Shown: in pieces, positions 48,185 through 59,953 of the stretch | Numbering within the stretch: position 1 is the first letter of the stretch | Layout of the letters: each line of letters begins with the position of its first letter | Origin: Brasenia schreberi | Lineage: Eukaryota; Streptophyta; Magnoliopsida; Nymphaeales; Cabombaceae | DNA: 64,000 nucleotides | Direction: 5' to 3' | NCBI GenBank assembly: GCA_036023115.1 | Contig: JAYKKT010000040.1 | Coordinates: 3,595,001-3,659,000, forward strand | Notes under the pieces: model-generated | Told to the model about the DNA's origin: nothing | The model's input: the letters and a program-made list of their open reading frames with translations, nothing else | Databases searched by the model: none | Translations under genes and position numbers: made by a program

Positions 48185-48956
48185 TTTTAAGTGGGTCTTG
48201 GATTTGGGTCTGGCTATTCGGATCCAATCCAAACTCTATGTGGATCTGGATCGTGGATCTCGGATATTTTGAGATCCAGATCCAGTCCAAATATTTATTT
48301 GGGTTTGGATCTCGGATCTCAGATATTTTGAGATCCAGATCAAATCCAAACACAATTTGGATCTGGATATTTTTGGATCCAAACCCAATCCAGACTTTTC
48401 TTCTGCTCCTTGGTTTTCTGGTCCTTTATGGTGCTTTTCACTGTCGGTTTCGAGCGGGCTTCGATTCATCGGATGCCCAACTCTGGCCTGGGTCTTCCCC
48501 AAGTCTTTCTTCCAATCGGTGTTATGCTTTTCAGGACTTTTTCGACGTTCGTTTCGGTCCGCCGTTTTGGTTTTTGACCGGTTCCTTTTGATATCAAACT
48601 AAGATTGCCGCACGGATTCCGTTCTTCATTCTGACGGGACGTGTCTCGGACTTCTATCGACTTCCTCAGGTACTGGGCTTCTTTCTGCATTTTGGAGCTG
48701 CTTTGTGCTTTTTCTTTGACCCAAATTATATTTTTACCCTTCTGTCGGGCTTTTCTCCAAACGGGCTCTTTTTTCTTCCATTTTTGAATAGGGGGTGGCT
48801 TTTGAGACTTCGGACTCGAATCCTCTTCTTGCCTGGGCTTTTCTTTTGCCTTTTGTACCTGTTTTCATATTTTAAAACAGGTTGTCGTTTTGGCTTAAAC
48901 GAGCTTTTTATGTTTTTGGAGTTTTTTGATTTTTGAAAAATTCAAGGTGTTTACAC

Positions 48957-50030
48957 TGATTTTGCTATGGCTAAGTCTCTAGCCATTACCAGCATGTGGT
49001 TTACATGCTCCACTATATTGTCTCCTTCTTTCATTATTAAGGAGTTATAATGTTGTAGTAACAACTGCACATGCAATTTTGCAGTTGTATCATACTTAGA
49101 TGTTATTGAGTCAAACAGCTCTTTAGCGGTCTCATATTCTTCAAAGACCCTAATCAAGTCATCCTCCATCTAGGTTAACATAATTGTCCTTGCTATAGTA
49201 TTATCCTTTAGAAATGTTTTATACATTTCTATTAGTTGCTCATTTGCGTCTGAGGGTGGCGGACACATGGTTTCCTTTAAGACATATTCAACACCTTCAA
49301 GTGTTAAAGCTAGAGGGATTCTCCTCTTCCAAGTTTGGAAGTTAAGACCGTTCATTTTCTTAGTTTTTTCATCCTCAGACATACATTTTCTAGAGCTCAT
49401 TTTTATATGTTTGGCAATTGTAACAATTAAATGGTCTAAAAAGGAAACAAATACAAAACAAAGCACACACATAGCCGGAATCATGTTAGAATGATGCATA
49501 ATATCAAACAAGTAGATCAACGATAATTTCATAAACTCTTTGAGGCAAATTTGAAATTTTCCCAAAGAGTTTCTGCCTTTGAACCCCTTAAATAATACCA
49601 AGGGCAAATCCATAATTTTATCTGTTTGTCCCCCTTTCTGTAATTTTGTAAAAACCTGAGGACAAATTAGTAAAATTACTTTTGGTATTTTTGTAAAATT
49701 CATAACTGATCGAGGTTCAAATTATAATTTTAACCCTTAGGTCGAATCTGTAATTTTTAAAAAGTACAAGGGTAAATTTGTCTTTTGACTAAATGGCAGA
49801 ACTGAAATTATCTAAATTGGGAAGGGCATAAACGTAAAGTGACAACCCGATATTTCATAATTTTCACAAATCATGAAAGGGTAAAACAAACTTTTTGCAT
49901 AGTAAGGGCAAAATAGTCTTTTTACCCAAAAATATCGAAACAATTCTGTAATTTTGTGTGGTGTCAGAATTGTAAATAAGTAAAACCAGATAGGGCAAAA
50001 TGAACTTTTTAGTCTGCTGCCCGAGGAGGT
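48957..50030 (-). mobile_element. Copia retrotransposon copy 2, right part (gag and leader)
   Basis: The gag start is on the minus strand near 49400 (MSSRKC...). The ORF at 49170-49703 covers leader and gag to a stop; gag continues at 48951-49169 (EYETAKELFDSI, EGDNIVEHVNHML). 49400-50030 is the untranslated leader, rich in 'aaaattac' motifs. No 5' LTR is found: the element ends near 50030 in array-flank sequence. Confidence 0.8.
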
Positions 50031-50706
50031 TTCTAAAACCGTGGGAAAAATATTTTATTGACTAGATCTGGATTCAAATCCAACTTCTGGCCATACTTAA
50101 CATTGTCTTCATCCTCGGGAATGACACACGTTTCATATCCGATGCCTAGACATGGTTGATTGCGATCATCCTGGCGGTTCCAAGTGGAATCAAATTGGGC
50201 AGGGAACTGACTGCAACCAGAACCAATAGTACCTAGCCTTACCTTGAACTGGACCCAAAACTGGGAACCTGGTTCAGTTTCAGTTTCACCTTCCATGGAA
50301 TTGAAATAATCATGAAACTAGAACCAGTAGCTCCAAACCGCTGGTTCCTTATATGTTTTTTGACATATAACAAGATCCTATAAGCTCCACACAGATAGAG
50401 AGATCCATAAAAAAATTAATTCTATTTGCCAAAAATGCTCCAAGGAGCAATCAGCTTATCGTTGCTAAAGCCACACCTATGTCACCATGACATAAGATGC
50501 GTTAGGTTTGTGAATTACACATAGAAAGACACGACTCGAGGACAAGTTCAAGTGTCCATATTAAGCTATGCCAGACTACGTCACTGTCTGACGGTAGGCT
50601 TCTTATTGATACCTATTTATTTTGAGTTTGTCCAAATTATACACTTCAGGCCAATGGACATTATTTGTGCTTCTATCAGCGGACAAATTGTCCGAAGCAG
50701 AGAAAG
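50031..50706. repeat. Chitinase 3'-flank sequence
   Basis: 50045-50220 matches 11905-12070. 50360-50700 is a diverged version of 28430-28796. No gene. Confidence 0.6.
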
Positions 50707-52534
50707 AATTCTGACTGTAGCAGTCAAGGTTGGCACCAGTGCCCATCCCAAGTATGCTGGTAGAACCCGATCTAATCGGCAACCCCGGAATCATATCGAT
50801 GCCCAAACTCCAAACCTCCATTGATGATGTTGGTCATAACACCATAGCTGGGAAGGGGGTCGGTCACTGTATCTGTAGCCGAAGGAATCCATTTGTCGGA
50901 TGACATCATTGGCTGAAGGCTTGGGTGATTTGCTATGAGTGCACTTACCCGGAATGGTACATGTACCGGTACCTGAGTGCTTTAAAAGGTTTTGGATCCA
51001 TCCAATTGTATACATGTATATAGTTATAGTATGAATTGTGAGAACTTTTGTGATGAACAAGTCAAATATCAGTATGAGTCAACTTCATTTCAAAACCAAA
51101 AAAGTGTTATGTTTTGATGTTTCTTTGACAGAAGTTTGTTGTTGAAGTTATGTCACAATTTGTATGTTTCAAGTCTTAATAAGTTTTACATAGGGTGAAT
51201 TTTTGTGATATTTTAATTTTATGTATTCTTTTTTCATTTTTTATAACAACATACCAGTTCTTTATATCTTAAAAATGATTGTATCTCCTACCCATATTTA
51301 TACCAGATACCAATACCATACTCGTACGTACCTATGCAACATAGGTGATTCAAGAGTCATCCAGCACCACAATGCAACCTTTGATGAAACTACTGGATCA
51401 CTGGAAACCAAATCCAAGTTGTTGAGCAGATCGGATCCTATTGCATGTCCGACAGCACCATTACTATAGTTGCTGCAAAATTTGAAATTCAAATGTTTTA
51501 GATATATTTATCTCTTCCACTTGAATCCAAAGGATGAGGTCTCAGTAATTGTGATAGAAGAAATATATGCTTCGTAATGTTCATTTCAATCAAGTTAGAT
51601 AGCTTGAAAGCAGATTTTCTTGAGATAATAATTTGATTTCCTGAATTTCAATTCTAACTAAAATCCTAAACTTCAACCAACGATCGTAGGTAAAACTGTG
51701 AGGAGTTGTTGGTTACTATGAGATCTGGATGGATCCTCTGCGGTAATATTACTTGCTCATTCATGAATGGATTCCATCTAGTGCAGTTGTCCATCCTCCT
51801 ACAGAAAGAACCAATCCAATTATATTTGGTTATCTACCACATAAATCAATTTAAACTCTTCTTAACACCATATTTACATACTAATCTTCACCATTTAGTG
51901 ACTATCTACCACCACATATCGACTCTATCTATATCTTTATCTTTCTCGCTTCATGAATGGGGTGTTTCATTTGAAAAGTCCTCCATTAGGTTAGACACAT
52001 TTCAAGCAAGAGGATTAGAGTAACAGTAGCGCCTGTTTTTACTTTCCTCTACACTGCATGTATAGGAGACCCAATGCAATTAAAAGGTTTGAGGATCAGA
52101 GCAACAGTAGCTGCCTGTTTTTACTTTCCACTACATTGCATGTATAGGAGACCACCTACAATTAAAAGGGCTGAGGATCAATACTTGTTATTTCATAAGA
52201 TGTTAGAGCAAGAAAGGCAGCAATCTCAATTTGACTTGTGGCAATTAAAATCCTTTTTCTGAACATGCTACATCGTTTCGATGCAGGCAGCATTTGCTCA
52301 ATGATACTCTGAAGAATCAGGTTGCTCAAGTCACTACCACCACCACCGGTACACGGTTCGCTCTGGCACCCAGTTTTGCAACAATCACTGGTGTTACCGC
52401 ACCAGCCATACTGGCCGCAACACAGCCCATTCGAGCACAAAGTGCCGCCGGCTTGGCTAGCGCATTGCTGTGATAGTTTGCGCAATGCAACCAATAACAA
52501 GGACAACCAATAACTAGGAAGAGGGAAACCACAT
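50707..52534 (-). pseudogene. Class I chitinase pseudogene split by a MITE (unit 7)
   Basis: Exon 3 lies in two pieces (50707-50932 and 51345-51472) around a 412-base MITE. Exon 2 keeps both ends but lacks the middle (about 51720-51800). Exon 1 is at about 52200-52534. From the ATG at 52532-52534 it reads MWFPSS, then a TAG at 52514-52516. Past that stop a full one-hevein-domain frame continues (ORF 52162-52506), with a Tyr-to-Cys change in the chitin-binding site (SDCC) and the lineage's shortened catalytic part ending YEITS. 52013-52140 duplicates part of intron 1. Not functional. Confidence 0.88.
50933..51344. mobile_element. hAT-like MITE, complete, 412 bases
   Basis: Terminal inverted repeats: CTATGAGTGCAC... 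on the left and CTATGTTGCATAGGTAC on the right (reverse complement); the left end at 20869 (CTATAATGCATGGGTAC) is better preserved. It is flanked by 'gtgatttg' and 'gtgattca', consistent with a diverged 8-base target duplication of the exon 3 sequence 'gtgattgg'. Internally AT-rich and non-coding. Confidence 0.65.
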
Positions 52535-52658
52535 GAGAGAAAGGATGCCTATCGTCCCGTTGATGATAGGGAAATGGAAAGTAGATAAGCATCCATCTCG
52601 TTGCATATCCCCACGTTTTACTAACTATAATCGTGATATAATATATTATTTAGCTCGT

Positions 52659-53558
52659 TCATAGCATCAAATATTTACAAGTGATGTGGATTAATGCGCA
52701 TATTTTTAACCCGGATTGAGCAGTGTTTACACAGTAGGATCCTGGATTGCCTTGCTCACTGATGTAGCAGTATCCCCATGAATACGGTCCATCCGGTGCA
52801 GTTGCCCATCCTCCTGCAATCCCAAAGTCCTTTATTAGGTACACACATTTGAAGCAAGAGGGTTAGCTGCCTGTTTTTCCATTCCACTATCTTGCATGTC
52901 TAGCAATTCAAGACCGCATCCCACCACTCAACCGAAATCAATGGCCGCTAAGCTAGATAGAGACTTCTTGCAACTGAAAGGACTAAGGATCCTTACCTGT
53001 TGTTTCATGTGATGTTTGACCAAGGAAGGCAGCAATCTCCCTTTTACGTGTGGCATCGTCGCCCGTTGTACCAAAGCCACTGAAGGCTTTAGCAGCAGTA
53101 ATGAAAGCATTGTAAGTGTAAAATCCTTTCCCGGGACAAGCTGCATCATTCCTGTGCAGCAGCATTTGCTCAAAGGTACTTTGATAAATCAGGGTGCTCA
53201 AGTCACTACTACTACCACCGCCGCCGCCACCGCCACCACCACCACCACCACTACACGGGCCGCTTTGGCACCCAGTTCCACAGTAGTCAGTAGTGCTGCC
53301 GCACCAGCCATACTGGCTGCAGCACAACCCGTTGGAGCACAAAGCACCACCGGCTTGGCTACCGCATTGACTGCACGGTCCGCTTTGGCAGCCAGTTCCA
53401 CAGTAGTCACTGGTGCTGCCACACCAGCCCCACTTGCTGCAGCACAACCCGCCGGGGCACAAAGCTCCACCGGCTTGGCTACCGCATTGCTCTGCTTGTG
53501 CACATACTGCACCCAGTAACAGGGCCAGTAGCAGCCACGGCAAAGAGGGAAACCCCAT
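52659..53558 (-). CDS. Truncated chimeric chitinase with two hevein domains (unit 8)
   Basis: Exon 1 (52997-53558) is complete: signal peptide, two 8-Cys hevein domains joined with a single Ser between them, a Gly-rich hinge of about 12 Gly, and the GH19 N-terminal part to HETTG. Exon 2 starts normally at 52813 but at about 52714 changes into the intergenic sequence that follows the pseudogene at 50707-52534. The frame stays open for 18 foreign codons and stops at 52659, giving 238 aa. Both catalytic Glu are present (HETTG and YISEQG), but the C-terminal half of the GH19 fold is absent, so enzyme activity is very unlikely. Chitin binding by the hevein domains could remain. The promoter is nearly identical to that of the gene at 62072-63438. 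It could equally be a pseudogene; expression is unknown. Confidence 0.7.
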
Positions 53559-54530
53559 GAGAGAAAGAACGACTAATATGTGAAGACAAGACTTGGGCTT
53601 GGATGGGATTGATGTAAGGGAGATGGCAAGTATAAATAGGCATCCATCTCCCTTCATATCAGTCCCTTTGTTTTACTAACTATAGTCGTCATATAATATT
53701 TTATTGGTTGTTACGTGCTGATTCATGCACAGATTTATTGGATGATTCGATAAACAGTGACAAGCAGTAATACCTTAAAAGAAGGAGAAGTGGAAGAACA
53801 AGAAGATCCCATCAAAATTCAAAGAACCAGCTTGCGAGGAGCTAGTTGAGTGAATGAGCTAGATGGATCATTAGGCAACCCTCATCCAATCCTCATTGAG
53901 CCACAAACGTGCATAGAGGGCAAAACTCGAGTGGTGCGAACATGATTTCAACTCGAGCTTGAGACTGAAAATCGAACTCATTCGAGATCGAGATCGAGAT
54001 CGAGATCGATTTTTCCCTAGAGCTCAACGTGTCTCTCACCACGTAAAGATCTGCCGCTTCACTTGCACCCATTGGAAACTACTACTTATCAGCCCACGAA
54101 GTAAGTACCGGCGAACAATGGGTCAGGTACATATGATATTCCACGCTGATATTGTTTATCATCAAATGGTTAAAGAAACCAAATTATCTGGTGAACAATT
54201 TAAGGACTGTTATGTACATATCTAGAGGAACTTCCTCCCTTTGGCATTACGATGAGGGAGAGCTTCAATGACACCTTTGACAGCCATTTCATACAGTGAG
54301 CTCAACGAAGAATTATCCAGATATTCATATCCGATTCAAGCTACAATAATCTGATTCAATTTAGAAGTGTCAGCATCTTACACAAATGCTTGGCATCGCC
54401 ATTTATGTGGGGAGACAGGAGACTTTTCATGGTATCAATATAAACTGTTATTTACCTTTTCGGGTGCACTATTTAAGTTAGAAAGCTTACGTGTTGGCGT
54501 AGTTTCCGAAACATTCACGGAATCGACCAA
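53559..54530. repeat. Chitinase 5' flank
   Basis: Contains the TATA-like 53631-53638 and the common 5'-flank unit. Almost base-for-base the same as 63439-64000, including 'ttattggttgttacg' and 'caagcagtaatacc', so this flank and the one at 63.5 kb are the youngest pair. Confidence 0.85.
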
Positions 54531-55231
54531 CCCCCTTAATTTAATTGAATATTCAATATAAGAATGTCTATTAGTGGTGATACTCTCAAAACAAACAATG
54601 CCAATAATTGTTTTATACAATGATTAATGAAATCCTCTCTCTCTTTCTCTCAACACGAGACTTTTCAACTCGATATAATTTGCAACTTCTTTACGCTTAT
54701 TGTATCACTTAATATGTCACATGATACACACGCACGCATATACATATATCTATCCACGCTTAATATGCAACTTCTTTACGTTTCTTGTTTTAATATCATT
54801 GTGAATTAATCGCATCGATCGAAGAATAGATATTTTTTTTGTAGATTTTGGCATGAATTTGGTTTGAACAAGAACCGTTTATAGAGAGATATTGCTCCGT
54901 GCTGGGCAATTTCTATGATATAAATCAGAGCATTATATAGTAAACACATGAAAATAAGCCATAATGAGGTCGTTAGGGAAAAGTTGGTGTAGCATTAATA
55001 TAGTATTAAAGTAAGTCATACACTTAAAAGGTATATAGTAAACACATGAAAATAAGCGACTCACAACTGGTTGAAAAGAACGCAATCACGCATATAGTTG
55101 TTATATATACACATATGTACATGCATGCATACATGCTACGTCTGTCTTTGTTAGGTAAGAACGGGAAGGGTGGACCAACTTTATGTTGACATGTCTCTCT
55201 TTTGTTGACCTCCTCCCAACTTTTTGTGAAT

Positions 55232-55319
<88 letters not shown>

Positions 55320-55464
55320 TGGATCCTATCCACCACCCATATCCTTTATTACTATTGCTTTTAGGTGATGAGTAAAATAATATTGTTTATCTTATATTTT
55401 TAGAAACTCTTAAAAAAAAATTCTCACCAAAAAGGCAACGAGTAAGCTGTCAAAAATAGTTTTC

Positions 55465-55562
<98 letters not shown>

Positions 55563-56765
55563 GTCCATGGCATTGTGTTCCCTTTACCGGCAACGATGTT
55601 TTGTCTCAATCTACGAACTTAATTTCTTAACATGGGTGTGATTTACTTGAGCTAAAAAGCCATACGGGGACCTCAGCGAGATGGAGTCTTTGTGTTGGAC
55701 TTGATTGCAATAGACGGTGCCTGTGAAGGCGTGGCCCTTGGAATTCATGTGATGCTAACAGTGATTTGAATGTAATTTTTCTAATATACAGTGACAATTC
55801 AATATTCACTACCTAGACTGCATAAAAGGATCATATATCCTCCTTGTGTGTGCGTGTATATGTGTGTGTGTGTGTGAGAGAGAGAGAGAGTATTTTTTTA
55901 TTTAATATGTTTAAAGGTCTCAAGGAGTCATCGAACTTTATTTCATGGCACTTACACAGGCAGATACAAACAGTAATGCTCATTATCTAAACTGCATATG
56001 ATGATCATATTTCCTCTTTGTGTGTGTTTGAGAGAGAGATCCTCACCAAATCTACGAGAAGAGAACTGAACCTGAGAATGTGACGGGTTCTAATCAAATT
56101 TGGTATGAATCTAATGAACCAGATTTGTATCCACTTCAAGCTTGAGCGGTGTTGGCGGCAGAGATCTTGACTCCACGAGACGCGGTGCAAACTCAACTCA
56201 TACCGAGAATGTTAGCTCAATGATGGGAGGCATGTATGAATGTTTGTTAGGCTTAAGCCTTTCCTTGGAAGAGAAAAACTCAATTCTAGGGAGTGCACAC
56301 CTCGCTTTGGTTTATCAGTTGTAAAAAGAAACAAAAGAGCCTTATTAAGTATGCTAAAAAAGGATTATAAGACCTAGCCTAATTACAAGTGGAGGCCAAT
56401 GCCTAACATACACCCACATATGCACCCTCTAGGAGTCATACTCCCTACTGAAAGCAACGATACGAGAGCGCCTGCCATTGAGCTGACGCTCTGGGTTGCC
56501 ATGAGTTTCTTTCAAGGAGGTGATCTCCTAATTTGGAGCTTCGTGACAAGGAGAAAATGTGCATACTTCTTTATGTTAACCAAAACTCTTGGATATTAGC
56601 AAAAAATCATACTATATATTGTTTGTAATACTGTAATAAGATTGTATACATGTGCATATTCCCTCTCCTTTTCTTCCTCGAGTACTATAGGGAGGCGGAA
56701 GAGATGCAGGTAAGTGTATCGAGCTCATCACCTTCAACTTATTAGTCGACCCCCTAACCAGGTTC
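54531..56765. repeat. Segmental duplication block, copy 2
   Basis: Colinear with 34380-36785. No gene. It includes microsatellites at 55235-55313 and 55468-55559, both shorter or longer than in copy 1, and a 'tgtgtgtgtgtgagagagag' run near 55860. A small tandem duplication ('agtaaacacatgaaaataag') occurs at about 54940 and 55040. Confidence 0.8.
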
Positions 56766-57755
56766 ATGAAGCATCTGTACTCCATCGAGGAGGGCACGAT
56801 TGTTGTTGATGAAGAGTCAGTGGAAATCGATTCGTTGCAGCAGTGGAAGCGGAAATGGAGGTTGCTCCTTTTCGAGGTTTTCTCACAGCAGTTTACTCCA
56901 AGGAGACTTGTAACTTTTTCTTTTATATATATATTATTTTGTGTCATGCACTGCTCTATTTATAGAGCAGTGGCTGCTCACGGTCTACTGACTTGCATAC
57001 TAGGTTTCTCTCTTCTGAGCAGTCTGAATCCGAAAGGTTACCATGAAATCCAGTAACCATCCGACGGTTACACTCGACCCTATCCGGTAACTCTATCTCT
57101 CATAACGGATTGGATGATCAGTCTAGCCGTTACCAGATAAGGTTACCGAGAATGGCCATCCTATCTATAACATCTCCGACTTAGCCATTCAAGCCAAGTG
57201 TATCGACATACTGGTTTTCCTCCCACTTTCTCAGGGTTTTACCTAGTTATGTCATTTCCTGATTACTATTGCAATGAGTACCTGTTGTGTGGTTATTTTC
57301 CTCCACAATAATTTATTTGTTGTATGGTTGTTTACCAATACTACTCTATTCATACGTTGTGTGGTTATTTCCCTACACAACAATCAAACATGCCTCAAAC
57401 CCATGTTTGTAACATGCTTTGAGAGAAGTTCCTTTGTTATGCCTTTTGTTAAGGGGTCTGCCAACATATCTTCTTTTGGCATGTATAAGATGAATATTTC
57501 CTTTCTCATGACCATATCATGAACATAGTGGTATTTTACCATTATATGCTTGCTTTTCGAGCAATCAGCTCCACTCTTGATAAGAGTAATTGCTGCATTG
57601 TTATCACAGTAAATGATAATTGGCTCATCGGATATTTCCAACTTCAAATCTCGTATGAAACAGCTTATCCAAACAACACTTATTGCAGCCATACAGCAAG
57701 CTAAATACTCAGCTTCCTGTGTATGCAATGCTACACAGTCCTGTTTCTTGCATGC

Positions 57756-58730
57756 CTAAGAAACAACACCTCTAAGTAAGAATATTTGTCCTGAGGTTGA
57801 CTTGCTGTCATCTTTGCTCCCAACAAAGTCAGCGTCTGAGTATCCTACCACTTTCAGTTCATCTTCTTGAAAACACAGTTTCAAGTCTTTTGTTCCTTCT
57901 AGATATCTTAAAATCCTTTTTACAGCTACCCAATGTTGCCAACAAGGATTACTTTGATATCTACTTACAAGACCAACAGCAAAGCTGATATCAGGTTTTA
58001 TACACAACATAACATACATCAAGCTACCAACAACTTGTGCATAAGGAACATTAAGCTTATCGTCTCCTTCACTGGGACAATCAACCTTACTCAATTTAAC
58101 CCTTTTTGCAACAATTGTATTTGCAGATTTGCATTCACCTATTTTAAACTTCTTTAGGATATAGTCAATATATCTCTCCTGACTCAAGCATAAGAGTCTA
58201 AATTCTTTATCTCGAGAGATCTTTATTCCCAGGATATAGGATGTTTCTCCTATATCCTTCATTGCGAACTTAGAGTTCAACCATGACTTGGTTTTGACAA
58301 TCATCTCGTTGTCATTTATAGTCAACAATATGTCATCTACATATAATGACAAGATGATAAAGTGGTTCCCATTGTTCCAAACATATACACAGTTATCAAA
58401 TTTATTAGCCACAAACCCAAGTTCTATAATGATATTTTGAAAAGTCAAATACCATTGGCGAGGTGACTGTTTAAGGCCATATAGGGATTTTTTCAACCTA
58501 TATACTTTATCTTCTTGGCCTTCAACCACAAATCCTTCGGGTTGTTGCATGTATATGATTTTTTCTAAATCTCCATTTAGAAAAGTTGTTTTTACATCTA
58601 ACTGATGTAAATCTAAATCATAGTATGCAGATATTATAAGGATTATACGTATGGATGCAAATTTCACAATTGGGAAATATGTCTCAACATAATCTATCAT
58701 CTCTTTTTGCGAAAAACCCTTTGCAATCAA
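57756..58730 (-). pseudogene. Copia reverse transcriptase, long ORF
   Basis: 324 codons covering almost all of RT: the ETYFPIVKFASIRIIL, LHQLDVKTTFLNGDL, YMQQPEGFVVEGQED and KKSLYGLKQSPRQWY blocks, the catalytic LYVDDILLTINDNEM and LSQERYIDYILKKF, then the start of the RNase H connection (YSDADFVGSKDD). It ends at a stop in GGVVS-stop-ACKK, just before RNase H. RT would copy element RNA into DNA. As part of a broken polyprotein it is unlikely to be made in functional form. Confidence 0.85.
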
Positions 58731-59035
58731 CCTTGCTTTAAACTTGTCGATTGTACCATCAACCTTGTACTTCTTTTTCAGAACCCATTTACAGCCTATG
58801 GCTTTCTTTTATTTTAATAAATCAGCTAATTCCCATACCTGGGTTTTCTCAATAGATTCAATTTCTTCATTCATGGCTTTCTTCCAATTTGTCACTTCTG
58901 ATGAGTTCATTGCTTGTTGATAAGTCAAGTTATCAGTCAAGTCATCAAGATCCACCGAATTACATACTTCTTCTGCAAGATAAGTGTGATAATCCTTTAA
59001 GTTAGACGGAGTAGCTATTGACTTCTTATGTCCAT

Positions 59036-59953
59036 TTAAGGTATCGATGTTTCAGGAAGATCTTCAATGGGCTCAAAAGATGATTGGTCTAAGTCTATCA
59101 GATCATCAATACATTCCTCATTGTTTTTCAAGATGTCATTCTTAGTATCTTCTAAGAATTCAATATCTCTGCTTTCAATGAGTCTGTGGTCCTTATGATA
59201 AAACCGATATCCTTTTAAACCTTTTAGATATCCAATGAATATACATCTGAAGAACATACTGTCTAGCTTATCTCTAGACTGATCAAGGATATTTACATGT
59301 GCAACAGATCCCCACCTCCTGAGATGACTTAGGTTGTTTTTTTTTCCAAACCACATCTCATATGGTATAGTGAATATAGCTTTACACGGTACTCTATTGA
59401 GTATATAAACCATTGTACTTACTACTTCTCCCCAAAATACCCTTAGAAGAGAGGCATCGATTAATATTAACATTATCATATTCAGCAAGGTTCTATTGTA
59501 TCTTTTAGCTATACCATTTTGCTGAGGTGTCCTGAGCATTGTATTCTGTTTTGCAATACAAAAGTCTTTGCAGAATTCTAAAAATTTTGCCAAGGTATAC
59601 TCACCATCTCTGTTTGATCTTAGGACTTTGATCGAATGCCTTAATTGGTTTTTCACTTCTTGCTTATATTTTTTAAAAACATCAAGTGCCTCAGATTTAT
59701 GTGCCAAAAGATTTAGATACATATATCTAGAGTAATCATCGATAAAGGTTATAAAATAACCCTTTCCTCGATGTGACTTTACTCTAAAAGGTCCACATAA
59801 ATCAGTATGAATAACCTCCAATAGGGTTGTTGCCCTTGTTGATTCCTTGGAAAAAACTTTCCTCATCATTTTTCCTTGTATACAAGCTTTATACTTGTTG
59901 AAAGTATTTTCCTCAAATCTAGACAATAAGTCAAAGTTGGATAATTTTCTCAA
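59036..59953 (-). pseudogene. Copia integrase ORF, catalytic Glu replaced
   Basis: 305 codons: a zinc-binding remnant (FNKYKACIQGK, with one Cys changed to Tyr), HTDLCGPFRVKSHRGKGYF, FIDDYSRYMYLNLLAHKS, LRSNRDGEY (Asp of the usual LRSDNGGEY changed to Asn), TPQQNGIAKRYNRT (Glu changed to Lys), WGEVVSTMVYILNRVP, then the C-terminal region to a stop. Two of the three DDE positions are therefore replaced, so the enzyme cannot be catalytic despite the open frame. Confidence 0.82.

Larger units (their letters stand above)
38911..48956 (-). mobile_element. Large non-autonomous LTR retrotransposon (LARD/TR-GAG type)
   Basis: Direct repeats of one LTR lie at 38911-40494 and 45895-48956. The LTR start on the minus strand is TGTAAACACC and its end GTGTCTACA, followed within a few bases by a TTTGGCACGCCCAGTGGGA primer-binding-like site. 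This layout is familiar from Tat/Ogre-type Ty3/gypsy elements. The internal 5.4 kb holds a single long ORF (44129-45772) right after the primer site and 3.6 kb of non-coding, repeat-rich DNA. I see no protease, RT, RNase H or integrase motif, so movement would need enzymes from another element. It lies inside a copia copy. The low apparent divergence between shared LTR parts suggests a fairly recent insertion. Confidence 0.82.
45895..48956 (-). mobile_element. LTR 2 of the large element (5' LTR, complete)
   Basis: 3,062 bases, TGTAAACACC...GTGTCTACA on the minus strand. It contains the 115-base tandem repeats (46325-46770), six palindromes (47139-47683), and a U3 region with repeated 'ggatctggatc...gagatcc' inverted motifs (48240-48390). 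It is the only copy with the TATA-bearing segment. Confidence 0.82.

Noticed and set aside
47908..48591. 227-codon plus-strand ORF at the right end of the large element
   Set aside because: It lies within LTR 2, is rich in repeats (ggatctggatc-type), is absent from LTR 1 and has no domain.
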